The notes below the pieces were generated by a model. That model had not been told where the DNA came from, searched no databases, and saw only the letters and a list, made by a program, of their open reading frames with translations. A stretch of 64,000 nucleotides of DNA, from the NCBI RefSeq assembly GCF_932526225.1, contig NC_064047.1, positions 2,913,501 to 2,977,500 of the forward strand. The letters are read 5' to 3'. Position numbers and translations under genes: made by a program. Position 1 is the stretch's first letter. The number at the start of each line of letters is the position of its first letter. Below are positions 43,695 to 55,398 of this stretch, one piece after another. This stretch comes from Nematostella vectensis (taxonomy: Eukaryota; Cnidaria; Anthozoa; Actiniaria; Edwardsiidae).

Positions 43695-46600
43695 TCAGTC
43701 AATGAAAGCCTCTTTCCTAAGCAACAAGGGCTTGTTGCTCCTGCGGCTCAACAACGGAGGGCGTGGAGTCAGCGGTAACGTTCTAGCACGCATGGGCGAG
43801 CTGAGAGCCCTGACGTTGCCTCGACACCGTGAGTTTCCCCGCACATTGCGTCTCCTGTGTCTCGATGACGGCAGTCTACAGGACAGCGGTCTCTTGACCC
43901 GTTGTATGAGTCCGTTAAGGATAGCCATCTCATTGAGTGAGTGAGTGTACGCCGCCATGTCTTTTAGGAACAAGGGAAGTTTGATGCATTCTTGCCGGGC
44001 GATGCGTCGCACACGCGGTAACTCGTCAACGCAGATTTTACCGGCGTAAAGAAGCTTGAAGTCGATTTCATCCGCTTGGCGAAGGATCTGAATGGCACCT
44101 GAAAAGCATATGTGGATTAGATGTATTCGGCCAATTTTCGTAGGATATGGCAACAAGGATTTAATAATTTATCCCAAAAATATGTTTATTATTCATTTTT
44201 AGTCTATAGTTGAATATATCGAACACAGCTTTTATGAAAAACGATGTAAATTACTACCGTGTATAAATAAAAAAGGACTATCGATAAATATATTTGAAGT
44301 GCTACTTCGAAGGGAGAAGAGTCAGCGGTAACGTTGAGAACCTACGGTAATCTTGTCGTAAAGCGGAGCAATAGGGGTGGGTGGGTGCGTGCGTGGGTGG
44401 GTGCGTGCGTGCGTGGGTGTGTGGCTAATGCACGGTGCGCCCCATGGTTGGGACGGACTGGAAAGCACAAGAGAAAGAAATCACTCTCACTTGGGATACC
44501 AAGCCCGAGTCGCGAGATCAACTCAGAGAAAAGTCCCCAAGTCAGAGCCAGGACTAGAACCTTGTACACAGAGGTGAGAGGCCAGCGCGCTAACACGCTA
44601 AGCCACCCGTGCTTCCAGATACAGACTCTGGACGAATTATTCTATTAGGACCTCAGAGGTCCTGCCCCTCGGCAAGGTTCGTGACATGTTAGTACAATTA
44701 TCGTAGGCTCTCTTTACCTTCAAAGTAGCATTGGTCCTGCCACTCGGGCAAGGTTCGTGACATGTTCGTATAATTATCGTAGGCTCTCCTTACTTTCGAA
44801 GTAGCACTGGCCTTGCCCCTCGGGCAAGGTTCGTGACATGTTTGTATAATTATCGTAGGCTCTCCTTACCTTCGAAGTAGCACTGGTCTTGCCCCTCGGG
44901 CAAGGTTCGTGACATGTTCGTAGGATGATCGTGAGATCTCCTTACCTTCGAAGTAGCACTGGTCCTGCCCCTCGGGCAAGGTTCGTGACATGTTTGTATA
45001 ATTATCGTAGGCTCTCCTTACCTTCGAAGTAGCACTGGTCTTGCCCCTCGGGCAAGGTTCGTGACATGTTCGTAGGATGATCGTGAGATCTCCTTACCTT
45101 CGAAGTAGCACTGGCCTTGCCCCTCGGGCAAGGTTCGTGACATGTTTGTATAATTATCGTAGGCTCTCCTTCCTTCGAAGTAGCACTGGTCCTGCCCCTC
45201 GGGCAAGGTTCGTGACATGTTCGTAGGATGATCGTGAGATCTCCTTACCTTCGAAGTAGCACTGGTCTTGCCCCTCGGGCAAGGTTCGTGACATGTTCGT
45301 AGGATGATCGTGAGATCTCCTTACCTTCGAAGTAGCACTGATCCTGGCCGCTGCCCCCGTGGTGGTTGCAGTCCGGAAGAATCCTTTTCACTCGCGTAAC
45401 TTGTTTCCATCGTTGATCCATGTCGAAGATGTACGTTCCCAAGTGATCAAATAGCTCCTTGAAAGTCATCTGCTCTGACATGCACGCCGTGTCTAGAAAC
45501 ACCAAAAACAAACACGCTACGCATTTGGTAGCCTGCGAACCATTTCCGGCTGCACACAGGCTACGAATTTGGATGAAATAAGAGAATGATTCGGCCAAGT
45601 ATGTTGTTTACGATGATGATGCTAGTAATGATGATGACGAGGTGATGGTGATGAAGATAATGCAGGTAATAATGATGATGCAGATGTTGGTGATGATAAA
45701 GAAGATAGCGATGATGACGGTAATGTTTGTGATGATGATGACGACGACGATGATGTTGATGATTGAACAGGTGATGATAATGATGATGCTGGTAATAGCG
45801 ATGGTCTGGAAGATTGGAGTTTGTCTGTAGCTGTCTTCTAACTTTTTTCCAAGTGTTTGCTTGTTAAATCTGGGTTAAAAAGTACGAAACTTGTTGCAAG
45901 AAGACGGCTAACACCGACCAGCCAAGCCTCGTGTGCTCAAATTCCACAGGGCCTCCAAATATCAGGAAGGCGGCCAAAAACACAGCCAATGTTCATCATT
46001 ATCATCATATCCACCACGAAGAGATTATATACTTACAGTATAAGAGAGCAGGCATGAAAAGCAACTTGACTTGGCTTTGGAGTAGTGTATTAATCGCCGC
46101 CAGTCCCTCCTCGCACACAAGACCACACAGGGATCTACTAGAACGCAGCCCGAATTTCTGTCTATTGGAAAACCAGGGCTGGAGACCATCATTTGCGGAT
46201 CGCATCTGATATCCGTAGAGTCAAGGATTTATATGGTGCTGATCGGGCACTTTAGAACAGGAGAGTTTAGCTTGTCGCCGACCGTATAAAAATATGTAAT
46301 GTTTAATTAAGGTTGGGCCGCTCTTATTTTTTTAGCATTTCAAGGCTGGAAAATGTTATTAATGGTGTTCTTATATTATCAAGTTTTGTTTCGCATATGT
46401 TATGATGATTAATACCCTAAGTACCAGAGCCTCGAGACTCCTCTCCAGTAATGCTCAGCCAAAATGCCGCGATGATTAAACATTTTGGTTGAGCGTCACT
46501 GGACGAGAGAAGTCTGGAGGCTCTGATACCCAGGGTAGATGATCAAAGGATTAGTGTAATTACCTTATTACACTTTACGCGTCACTCGCGAATTTCGCGA

Positions 46601-48978
46601 TTTTAAAAAATTCGAGAAAAAATTAAGTGTCGCGAAAATTAGGATGAACGAAGATTAAGTGAGTACACAATAACCCTTTGGAGGAATATGGCCCGTTAAA
46701 TAAGCTTTATGGAAACACCTTGTCTACTGAGTCATCTAATGTACATATAGTACGGTGAGTTGGACTTGTTAGGAAACTAAATTTAGCCCACGCATCTTTT
46801 TGTTACAAATTGTTCCAGTTTTGATGATTACAGCACATTTTAATTCCACTTGCTTTGCTTGATTTTATTATCCCAAAATCGCGAAATCGCGAAAATAAAA
46901 TGATCTGGTTGTTACTAAAATAGGAAAATCGCGAAAATAAAGTGTCGCGAAATATCGCCATCTCAAAATCGAGGGAAATGGTATAATTGTGAAATATACA
47001 CCAGCTAGTGTATGTGAGATTATAATACGAATGAATTATTACGAAATGAATTATTACGGGATGAATTATTACGGGATGCGAACGCACCCCCCCCCCCCCC
47101 CCCCACAACGGCCGAAAGTCCACTTTTGGTTCTCAATAGACGTGCTATTTGTAGACAAACTGAAAATCATAAGGTAGATCACTCTGGTATGTAGCCAAAT
47201 CCGACAACGTCCCGTGAAGATACTGCAAAGGCATAAAAAAATATCTTTTTGTTCTTTCAGAGGTGGTTAGATTTTTATCAGAGAAATGCCTCCCTCCCCC
47301 TTCCCCCCGGAAAAATTAGGTCCACTTTTTCGGATTTCGCATCCCCCCCTCCCCCCCCCCAAGAAAAATCCTGGGTACGGGCCGGGACTCGAATAACACA
47401 GAAGCGCGAGGGAAGTAGAGGCAAGAAAATGCGAAGTAAGCGCGAGGTTATAATACCAATGAATTATTACAAACAGAATGACACAAATGATAAATACAGT
47501 AGTATTAACAATCGCTTTTATGAAAACGATTTGATGACGAATCACTAATACAATTCTCGCCATGTTTTTATCTGGTGAAATCTCAAGCTGGTCGCGCTTA
47601 TAAAAAAGATCCTCATAAAAAAAAACTTTAAGGCTAAAAACTGTAAAGATGAAGGTGAATTAAAAAAGTAACGAAACTCTTTTGAAGATAAAATTTTAAT
47701 AAACTTTATTCTGGTGCAAATTTAGAATTCAAATTAATTTGGATAATATCCAGGTCATTTCCCAGTCGCCAAGTGAGACTATTGTTACACTCAGACAACC
47801 CCCGGGAAGAAAAACTTGGTAGCTGCTAGCCAACACAGCCGCTTCTACTTTTTGGCTCAAGTGTAAGAAAGCCTCCATCACCCCATTTCACTTTTAAATG
47901 GTTATTTTGGCATTTTATCGCCTAAATGGTGTTTCAACGTTGACTGAAAACAAAAACAAAAACCCTAAGGGTCCGTTGGTGTAAAATCACGATGGATTAG
48001 AGCCCCCAAAATTGAATAGAATAAAAACATCATCAGCCGCTTCTAGAACTATGGCAACCGGATATCAGCAGCGCGAGAGGATCGCATCGCTTGATAAGGT
48101 CAAGTTCCAAATGACTACAGAGTTACACTCACGCAAACGGCTAAACTTGCGTTTTAATAAAAAGCGAGATAAAGAACAAGTCCTTCTATACTGGGTATCC
48201 TGTAGTTTGCAAGGTGTTTTATTTTACGTAAACAACGAGGACTTTTAATTAGAATGCGTGAATTACTATTGTTTAAGTTTAAAAGGGTAATATGCTGATT
48301 ATAACTTTACGAGACGTCAATTCTGACATGAAAAAAAAATACTAACACAAATCAATAAAGCTACGTGATTAAAACCACGTAAAAGGATACAAAATGAGTA
48401 CCGATCTCGTGGTCGGCGAGCGACTGGATTCCATGCGTTCGTAGGAAGGTATTCTCTTTATTGCCTTTGAGAATCAGCGTGAATTTACGCGCCTCGGGCC
48501 GGTTAAATCGTACGTTGGGACCTTGCCATAGAAGTCTTCCGCTTCCGTGGACATCATTTGCCCAGATTATATTCAGTTGTCCATCTAATCCGTGAGACTT
48601 TATGTAGTTCATCATAAATTCCGTCGCTTCTGATCGATCCAATTTCTTTCCAAAAGCCGCGTCCAAGAAATTATCCCCGCTTCCAAAGTGCTGTCGGACG
48701 CGTTCAAGAATCAATTTTGCCTCAGGAAGAAACTCAAACCGTATATCCGTCTTCTTCTTCTTGGGATAAGTATCAATTGGCCGGCTAAACTGGAATTTGG
48801 GGGTCTTTCCAAAGCGTAGAAATTTATCTTTTTCTTCTTGTAGGTTCAGTATGTGCAGGGTCGGCCGGTGTTTTGATGGGGTTTCCCGTAGAACCTTGAT
48901 GGAGGTTTTTCTCATCGGGTCGAACACGTAGCGAAAAGTTTTTGACTCTTCATCATTACTCTCCATGGTGGAGCTCAT
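43695..48978 (-). CDS. MATCAP / KIAA0895-family tubulin tyrosine carboxypeptidase
   Basis: Four exons: 48978-48391, 46205-46037, 45492-45325, 44098-43695; phases agree, 442 residues. Exon 1 has a charged N-terminus, then FLPEAKLILERVRQHFGSG, GQLNIIWANDVHGSGRLLWQ and LADHEIGTHF. HEIGTH supplies the HExxxH zinc/catalytic motif of the DUF1704 family. Exon 2 gives NDGLQPWFSNRQKFGLR and CEEGLAAINTLL, whose Glu is the likely third zinc ligand, then LLYYTACMSEQMTFKELFDH. Exon 3 ends VKRILPDC...GQDQCYFEG, and exon 4 starts AIQILRQADEIDFKLLYAGK. The family removes the C-terminal tyrosine of alpha-tubulin on microtubules. The extra C-terminus is Arg/Pro-rich. Start chosen at 48978; ATG 48966 is an alternative. 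Intron 3 begins with tandem copies of the exon 3 end plus donor. Confidence 0.92.
44373..44612 (-). mobile_element. tRNA-derived SINE
   Basis: On the minus strand the 5' head reads tggcttagcgtgttagcgcg (A box, ~44605-44594), and about 45 nt later ggttctagtcc (B box, ~44561-44551). That is the spacing of an internal Pol III promoter. A ~120-nt body follows, and a (gtgggtgcgt)n-type microsatellite forms the 3' tail at 44373-44425. It lies in MATCAP intron 3. Confidence 0.7.
44650..45330. repeat. 76-bp tandem array duplicating a splice donor, about 9 copies
   Basis: On the minus strand each unit ends cagtgctacttcgaag|gtaagg, identical to the 3' end of MATCAP exon 3 and its splice donor at 45325. 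The authentic junction is the first copy. Others lie at roughly 76-bp spacing (about 45247, 45172, 45097, 45021, 44945, 44869, 44793, 44717). Between them comes gacatgtcacgaaccttgcc-type filler. Confidence 0.9.
45610..45830. repeat. GAT-rich segment, paralogous to 50636-50830
   Basis: gatgatgacgaggtgatggt, gaagataatgcaggt and gacggtaatgttt occur in the same order here and at 50.6 kb, beyond what simple-repeat slippage would give. In MATCAP intron 2. Confidence 0.6.
46418..46532. mobile_element. 115-bp fold-back MITE
   Basis: taccctaagtaccagagcct ... cagccaaaatg is mirrored by cattttggttgagcgtc ... aggctctgatacccagggta, about 45-bp imperfect inverted ends with a tiny loop. In MATCAP intron 1. 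Confidence 0.7.
47078..47388. mobile_element. interspersed repeat, copy B
   Basis: Second copy of the element at 35259-35587: gcgaacgcaccccccc, ggttctcaatagacgtg, gtagccaaatccgacaacg, gatactgcaaaggc and aaaaattaggtccact in order, with its own long C runs. In MATCAP intron 1. Confidence 0.7.
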
Positions 48979-49600
48979 TAAAGGCCTAGTCTTCAAACCA
49001 GGCGAAGTCTTAATAGTAATTTAGCCCATGGTTAAAAAATCCACATCCCAGCAGAAGAAATTTGGCTGATTTCCCCAAACAGCTGAGCGTGGATACGGAA
49101 ACTGCTGAACGCGCGCGTAAAGGTCCGTTACCATAGCAACGTACAATCTCTTTGTCACGCAAATGTAACATAATCCCTTTATAACCAATTAGCGTTCTTT
49201 TGGACGGATCAATTAATTTGGGATTAGGGAAAATCAAATTAGAGTCACAGTGAATATGAAATGGCCATTGTCCTTTATTTCTGAGGCTGCGACGGAACTT
49301 CGACATTGAGAAGACGAATGCCAACGAAAAGGCGGGAGGCGTTGCTGTTCGGCCTTTTATTTGAAGCCTCGGAGCGACAAGTTTTTTGCTTACACGGTTG
49401 ACGTCGCGGCGTGTTTTTAATCTCATAATCTAGTATTTGCGTTTTTGTGGGGTTTGGAATAAATAGACGGGAATAAGAGCAATAACAACACTTAATTTAG
49501 ATTTGTATGATCTTTGTTTGTGTACCTGTAAAAGTTTATATGGTTCCTAGAGAAGAATCTGAAAAACACTTATTTCAGAAAGGTTTTCAACGCGAAACGG
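48979..49600. other. upstream region of the MATCAP-like gene
   Basis: A 138-codon minus-strand ORF (49010-49426) ends just upstream of the MATCAP start in a different frame. It shows no recognised domain and may be 5' leader. No promoter motif was assigned. Confidence 0.4.
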
Positions 49601-49826
49601 CGAATGGCAATTGCCAAATGGCAGTTCTACGACCGAAAAAGTTTTTATGGGTGGTTTATTATTTGTAAAAATAAAGGTGATAAATAAACTCAAGCGATGT
49701 CAGAACCATATATTAATTATTATTAAATGGATAGTCGTATGTTTTATTTATATCTTACCGAATTTTGGAACAAATATGGGTCCTTTGGGTCGTAGAACTG
49801 CCACTTGTCAATAGCCATTTGCACTG
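49600..49826. mobile_element. fold-back MITE, ~227 bp
   Basis: aaatggcagttctacgacc near the left end is matched by ggtcgtagaactgccactt near the right, with flanking atggcaattg/caatagccat also inverted. Confidence 0.6.
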
Positions 49827-49940
49827 ACGTTTTTTTGAAAAAGGTGTATATGTATTAATGCATATGGCGCGTTTTGACTTTTGTAGTTATCATAAATGGC
49901 TGCGAAGCAATGCATTATGGTTTAAGCCAATATATGTTAA

Positions 49941-50174
49941 AGCCGCATTGTCACCAGTTTACTTCCGGTCGGTTCCGTAACAATCTTCCGATGATTTCTG
50001 ATGGAAAACGAAAAATATTTCAAAATTGTAAAAGCAGTATGTGTATTGAAAGTTTCTTTGAGGCTGTAACAGATAATTTAGAGCGGATGGCCAGTTAAAT
50101 AGGGCGGATTCATTTGTCTATTGTCGGTTGAGGTTTCCGTCGGCCCTCCGGAAGTAAACTGGTGACATGCCGCT
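49941..50174. mobile_element. MITE, agccgcattgtcaccagt family, copy C (234 bp)
   Basis: Full-length relative of 4220-4465: left agccgcattgtcaccagttt, right gtaaactggtgacatgccgct. Internal gataatttagagcggatggc is shared by all three copies. It ends about 50 nt beyond the NUP43 stop. Confidence 0.8.
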
Positions 50175-50226
50175 ATAAGGGGTGGAAGGGATGCAGTTTT
50201 GCTAGTATCATTTTCTATCTAATTTC

Positions 50227-53200
50227 CTACCTGATGACCATGTCATATATAACAAAAATAGCCTCACAATCACTACCACACAGAAGATGCCGGGACTCAA
50301 TATCCAAACAGTTGATTGACAGTCTGTTATCCGCAAGCAGTGAATATGTTTCCATCCTGTGTTTAGTAGCGTCCACTGATAGCCATGGACTGACGGAGGT
50401 GTCAGCTGCACTGGTGAGGTTAAGGGTGTTGCTGGTGATACCATGAAGGGTGGAGTGACCCGAGGGTGCACTCATTGACGTCCCGTCCCACTGCCATACA
50501 GACCCATCCTCAGAACAGGTGAACAGGTGATCGGCTTTTTGCGGATGGAACTTAACTTCCCACACTGAGGGAAAAAAAGTGGGAAACGGTCATATATTTT
50601 TTGTTCATGCCTTGCTGTGACACACACACACAAAAAAACGATGATGATGATGATGATGATGATGCTGGTAATGATGATGACGAGGTGATGGTGGTGAAGA
50701 TAATGCAGGTGATAATGATGGCGATGATAATAAAGATAGTGATGAGGACGGTAATGTTTCTGATGATGATGATGACAATGATGATGACTACAACGACGAC
50801 AATGATGATATTGCTTATGACGACGATTTTTTTGGGGGAGGGACTTGCTGTGGCACGCCCCCAAAAAGGTTTTTTTTTTGTTCAATACAACAAAATGTTT
50901 TCTTATGTTACAATATAGTTTTGGGGAGCACATGCACATGCCACAGAGGGGAACCTATACAGGGAGGGGAGCCGATACAGGGGAGGGCGGCATATGACAG
51001 GAGAGAAGAGGGTGGGAATCAGGGGTGGCCCAGTGTGTTAGTGCGTCAGCAGACATGGATAACACCTTTCTGTTTTTCAGCCCTGAACTTGACTTGTTGA
51101 ACTTATGTGAGCTCACTAGAAGCTTGTGTTCAGTTCCAAGATGAGACAGTTCATAATAGGATTTTACATGTGAAGTGCTTAGAAGCTGGTAGAAGCGCTA
51201 TATAAATGCTATCATTTTTTTTTTACAGAGAAGGGGAGGGGGCCTATCTGGGAGAGGGGAGCATATACCTTCTGCACTGTGACCCTCCAGCAGGGTGACC
51301 GGGTACTGCTCTTGACGCATGTCCCAGATGCTCAGGACGCCATCCTGTCCGCCAGCTGCCAGCAAGTGTGGTTGTGTTGGGTGTTTGTCTACACACAACA
51401 GAGGCACTCGATCACCAGATCTGTAAATCAAAACAAAGTGGGAGCCTCAAAAAAGATTTCAATGGCAACAAAGACAGGCCCTCAACAGCTTTTATTGGAA
51501 ATATTATGAAATGAGAAAAATGTTCAGAGCATTTATTGCTTGTTTGCGAGAAGGAAGAGCATTGCAAGCATAGTTACTAGTAACCTTTAAAGTTCTTTCA
51601 CCAAAAAAATTATAATAATTTTATGGGATATTGTTCCCTGCTAGCAGAGGCCTCTTTTTTCTGTATTTTGCTGGGCTGGCATTCGCGAGGAAAAGAGACC
51701 TCTGCCATGGATCGAAACTATTTTCGTTGCGCATGCGTGAGCGATTCTAAGCGACCACATGACGTGGCAAAACCAGATAGAATAGAAGAGCAAACTCAGC
51801 AAAGACGAGTTTGTCTTGTTTGTGGAATAAATTTCAAGACATCTGTATGGTGAGTTTTTTTTAATGTATTAAATATCGCACAGTTGGACTCAAAGCAAAG
51901 GTTACAAAACTTTTTGGTAAACTTAGATCAGCTAATTCCAGAAGAATAAGCAAAAGCTGTAAATGGTAGATTGACTCGTTAGTCAAAAGAGAGAAAATTC
52001 TGAATGAAGACAAGGCTTTGTACGGCTTCTTTTATAATTTGCCGCGTGTTATTTCTACGGAGGACACGGTTTAAAATGTGGGCTTATTATCCCACAGCGG
52101 ATATATGCTTCAAGTAGGCACTAGTCATTGTTGGCTCAAATAGTGGCCAGTAATTAATGAACGGAGCATGCGCTCGTGGACGGCGGTTTGATCAAGCGAA
52201 TTTGCAACCCATGGCAGAGGTCTCTTTTCCTCGCAAACGCCAGCCCAGCGAAATACAGAGAAAAGAGGCCTCTGCTAGCAGGGAAGGGATACTGCTTTAC
52301 TTACAGAAGCATGGTTCTTGATGGTTTGTTGTTGCGGTTTCTCAGGTCCCACATCTTGACCTGCCCGCTGAATGTGACACCAACAACCTCAGACGTGGTG
52401 GTAAAGGTGATGTCATTGATCGAGGTGCTATCTGCCGAATCTTTAAAAACCAAATCTTTGAATCAAACCCTGAGAGCAACAGTCAGGGCTGGCCCTTGCA
52501 AATGTCAGAACATTGGACAACTTAGATGTTAAAATAGAATGATTATGCATCCTATCGCTAAAATAGTAAAGTAAAAACTGAGATTTGTGCAACTGCAGAG
52601 TTCCTCCTTTAATGCAGAAACTTGGACATTAAGATATTATGAACCAAACCTACCATAAAATCTTATTGGGTTCTGATTTCCAGTTTTTAGTACATTCAAC
52701 CTCCCGTCCTCGCCTGCTGTGATTATATCTGAGGAGGTCTGGCTTGTGGCTACACTAGTACAGGGACAGGACTGGTCCAAGTGGAAATGCATGCGTTCCC
52801 ATACCTGCTCTATATAAATCACCTAAAAAGTTTTAAAAATGTAATGATTATTTCTTTTTATTTTAAGTGGGAATCAAAAAAGATAATCAAAATACAATAA
52901 CACAAACCCATAGCCAGAATGTAGTACCCATTTAGCACACCATTTTCTCATAGGTAAAGTAGAGATTACCCAAGCTTCCATGCTACTTTTTAGCGAGAAA
53001 GTGCATTGAGTATAAAATAGGGAAAATCTCAGAAACAGGGCTCCTGGAATTACGCTCTTGTGCGGAAGCGCGTAGTTTGGCTTTCTCCACATAACCCCGC
53101 GTAATTTAGCTAAATTTTGAAAGACATAACATTTAAGTGCACAGCTGATGTGTTCTTTTAGGGTTCTTACCCTATATATTCTTCGTAAGAGTGCGGTATT

Positions 53201-55398
53201 TCGAACTGTATTTGGAAAACAAATAAAATGACTAGGCATTCTTTGCTAAACTGCGAACACCTAGGACTTTTTTAATTGGCTGGTGGCTAGGAGCCAATGA
53301 AAACTCGCCTAAGATATTTTTGCGCAAAAAATAAACCTTTTTCAAGTTATTTCGTGCTTACCTTCGGTACAAAATGTAGTTTGGGCATATCAAGTGATAT
53401 TCCGTGTAATTTAGCGCGTAATTCAGTAAAGAATCCCACAAAATTTCGATTTTTAAAGAAAAATGTTTTGCAAAATCCCATGTAATTTAGCGCATAATGA
53501 TTGATTTAGCACGAAATTTAGCACGTAATTTAGCAAAGAATCCCGCGTAATTTTGAGTTTTTTTCCGCATAATTCCAGAAGCCCTGCAGAAAGTCTTCTC
53601 ACGTCAATATTTCAAAATGAATAGAATTTCCAATAATCATGTCTATTTCTTTGTTTTGTCTTCCTTACCTTTCTTTTTGTGTTATATTGATAGAGACTGA
53701 CATTCCCAGATGAAGATGCAACTACAACACTTTCTGGGCCAACATACTGCAAGTAAAATTAGATCTGTTGTTTTTATATCTATTTTGAAATGTAATGTAT
53801 GGAGTTTACTTATTTCTGATTCTCTTTTTTATACAGCATTTTCATTTTTAAAGGTAATTATAAAGAATAATATAATTATTACGCTAATTTATTTCCTGCT
53901 CTTTTTCAGAAAAAATTGAATTGCACTAAAATAAAAACTGCAGCAAATATGAAAAAAAAGGCAAAAGGGGAAGAGGTGTTCAATGCAAGAAAAAACCTAT
54001 AAAAACACATTTCCATTTAACAAGGGATGCATATATTATATTATGTTGATGATAACAAACTGTGATGTTCCTAAAAGTCACTTGAGTTCTATGTCTTTTT
54101 TATAAAGATTCAATAATTGACACCTACATTTGCTCTGTACTGCAATGGTACTGTAAATACCTGAATATCAGTTACATCCCCAATATGTTCTGTGTCAGCC
54201 ACAAGAATCGGCTCATTAGGCGTGGTTCCTGTCACTGCGCCTGGCTCTGCAGGGATGTCCTCTATTTGCCACACAGATAACCTGTTCCTCTGAGGAAAAG
54301 GAAATAACATCAAACTTCAGCTTACAGCAGAAATGCTTTTATCAGCTTGGTGAGAGGGTAACTGTTGTTTTTACTTAAGCTGTGCCCTTTTTATGTATTT
54401 TTTGTTTGAGACATATTGGTACAGTTTAGCAGATTTTCTAGAACGACCTAAGGGGAAGCAGATTTTCTAAAGGCCGAATTAGACAACACGAATAAGTCAT
54501 ATGCGGGATGTCTACAACATGTCATATTAGATCTTCTAGAAGACCCTAGGGGTAGCAATTAGGGCAAACTTTATATTGTAAGGGATAGGACAAGAATTGT
54601 GACATTTGAGGGGAGGAGACCCCTAGGCACCATGCCCCCTCCCCCTGAAAACAAGCTGTATCCTGTGTTTGAAAACTGCAATCAGGATTTTAACTACAGT
54701 ACCGGTAACAAGTATCATAACCTTCATCGCAAGTGTCAAGTCCCAATTAAAAACGTGACACGCGATAATCAAAACTCACACTTTTAATGAGGCAATCAAG
54801 ACTATAGCCACTTGCACTCGTAGAAATCGAGCCGCTTGCAAATTTAGTGAGTGCCTATGTTTAAGGATGATGACTCAAATATGAAATCGATTAATCTGCA
54901 CTAGTGGCTCCTGAAAATGTAAATTGGAAAAACGCTGCAGTAGTTATTTAAGAAAATATGGAAAAAAATACTAGAAAATATCTTGCAGAATAAGGGAGGG
55001 GGTTGTACATTGCTCCACCAACATGACTTAAGTAAGCTTATCAAAGACATGCAAACAAAACGGAAATATTCATACGAACTAGTTTCATATCATCGAATGA
55101 TGAACTATTCAAGTGAATGAGAGAAAGAGCATGTATAAGAAGTGCAGTACCAAAAAGTGCAGCTATTTAACTTAAGTATTAATGTACGTATTTTTTGGAA
55201 TTAGAACTTTGTGTAGAAGAAGGTCTAAAATAATCATAGTTGCATCAATCTTAAAATACCAGAACGTACGTGATCGTCCCATCCACCGGTAGTGAATGTA
55301 TCTGACGGTTCTAGAGAACCTTGTCTTGCTGAAGCCCAGCGAGCCTTAGATATCTTATGTCCGACATATTTCGCTACTATCTCTCCTCCGGCCGCCAT
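50227..55398 (-). CDS. NUP43: Nucleoporin NUP43, WD40 protein
   Basis: Seven exons: 55398-55270, 54289-54161, 53746-53669, 52822-52654, 52440-52305, 51420-51269, 50564-50227. All phases agree and give 376 residues, against about 380 in vertebrates. It starts MAAGGEIVAKYVGHKISKAR. WD-type blades are seen as NRLSVWQIEDI, VVVASSSGNVSLYQY, IITAGEDGRLNVLKTGN, VVGVTFSGQVKMWDLRNRNN, AAGGQDGVLSIWDMRQ and LFTCSEDGSVWQWDG. VPLLCVDKHPTQPHLLA and WEVKFHPQKADHLF are close to the vertebrate protein. Known role: peripheral blade-propeller subunit of the NUP107-160 Y-complex of the nuclear pore. The start lies head to head with UTP11. Introns carry a SINE, two terminal-inverted-repeat elements and a GAT-rich tract. 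Confidence 0.96.
50636..50830. repeat. GAT-rich segment, paralogous to 45610-45830
   Basis: In the NUP43 intron 50565-51268. It shares ordered motifs with the MATCAP intronic tract (gaggtgatggtggtgaagat, taatgcaggt, gacggtaatgtttc). Confidence 0.6.
51022..51216 (+). mobile_element. probable degenerate SINE
   Basis: The head tggcccagtgtgttagtgcg fits a tRNA A box. The tail gaagcgctatataaatgcta followed by a T run resembles the conserved 3' ends of several animal SINE/LINE families. No convincing B box. In a NUP43 intron. Confidence 0.45.
51634..52285. mobile_element. Mutator-like (MULE) non-autonomous element, 652 bp
   Basis: About 78-bp inverted ends start ttccctgctagcagaggcct on both sides. 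Flanks gggatattg (51625-51633) and gggatactg (52286-52294) form a 9-bp target duplication with one mismatch. Long ends plus a 9-bp duplication are the Mutator signature; no transposase was seen. In the NUP43 intron 51421-52304, next to the donor of exon 52440-52305. Confidence 0.75.
53036..53586. mobile_element. terminal-inverted-repeat element, 551 bp
   Basis: Left cagggctcctggaattacgc and right gcataattccagaagccctg are inverted. cagaaa directly flanks both ends. The interior has repeated gcgtaatttagc/gcacgtaatttagc motifs. In NUP43 intron 52823-53668. Confidence 0.65.

Noticed and set aside
48012-48248. 78-codon plus-strand ORF (MATGYQQRERIASLDKVKFQ internal)
   Set aside because: Lies antisense in MATCAP intron 1 with no recognised domain; short and unsupported.
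49010-49426. 138-codon minus-strand ORF just upstream of the MATCAP-like gene
   Set aside because: Different frame from the gene, no family resemblance; may be 5' leader sequence.
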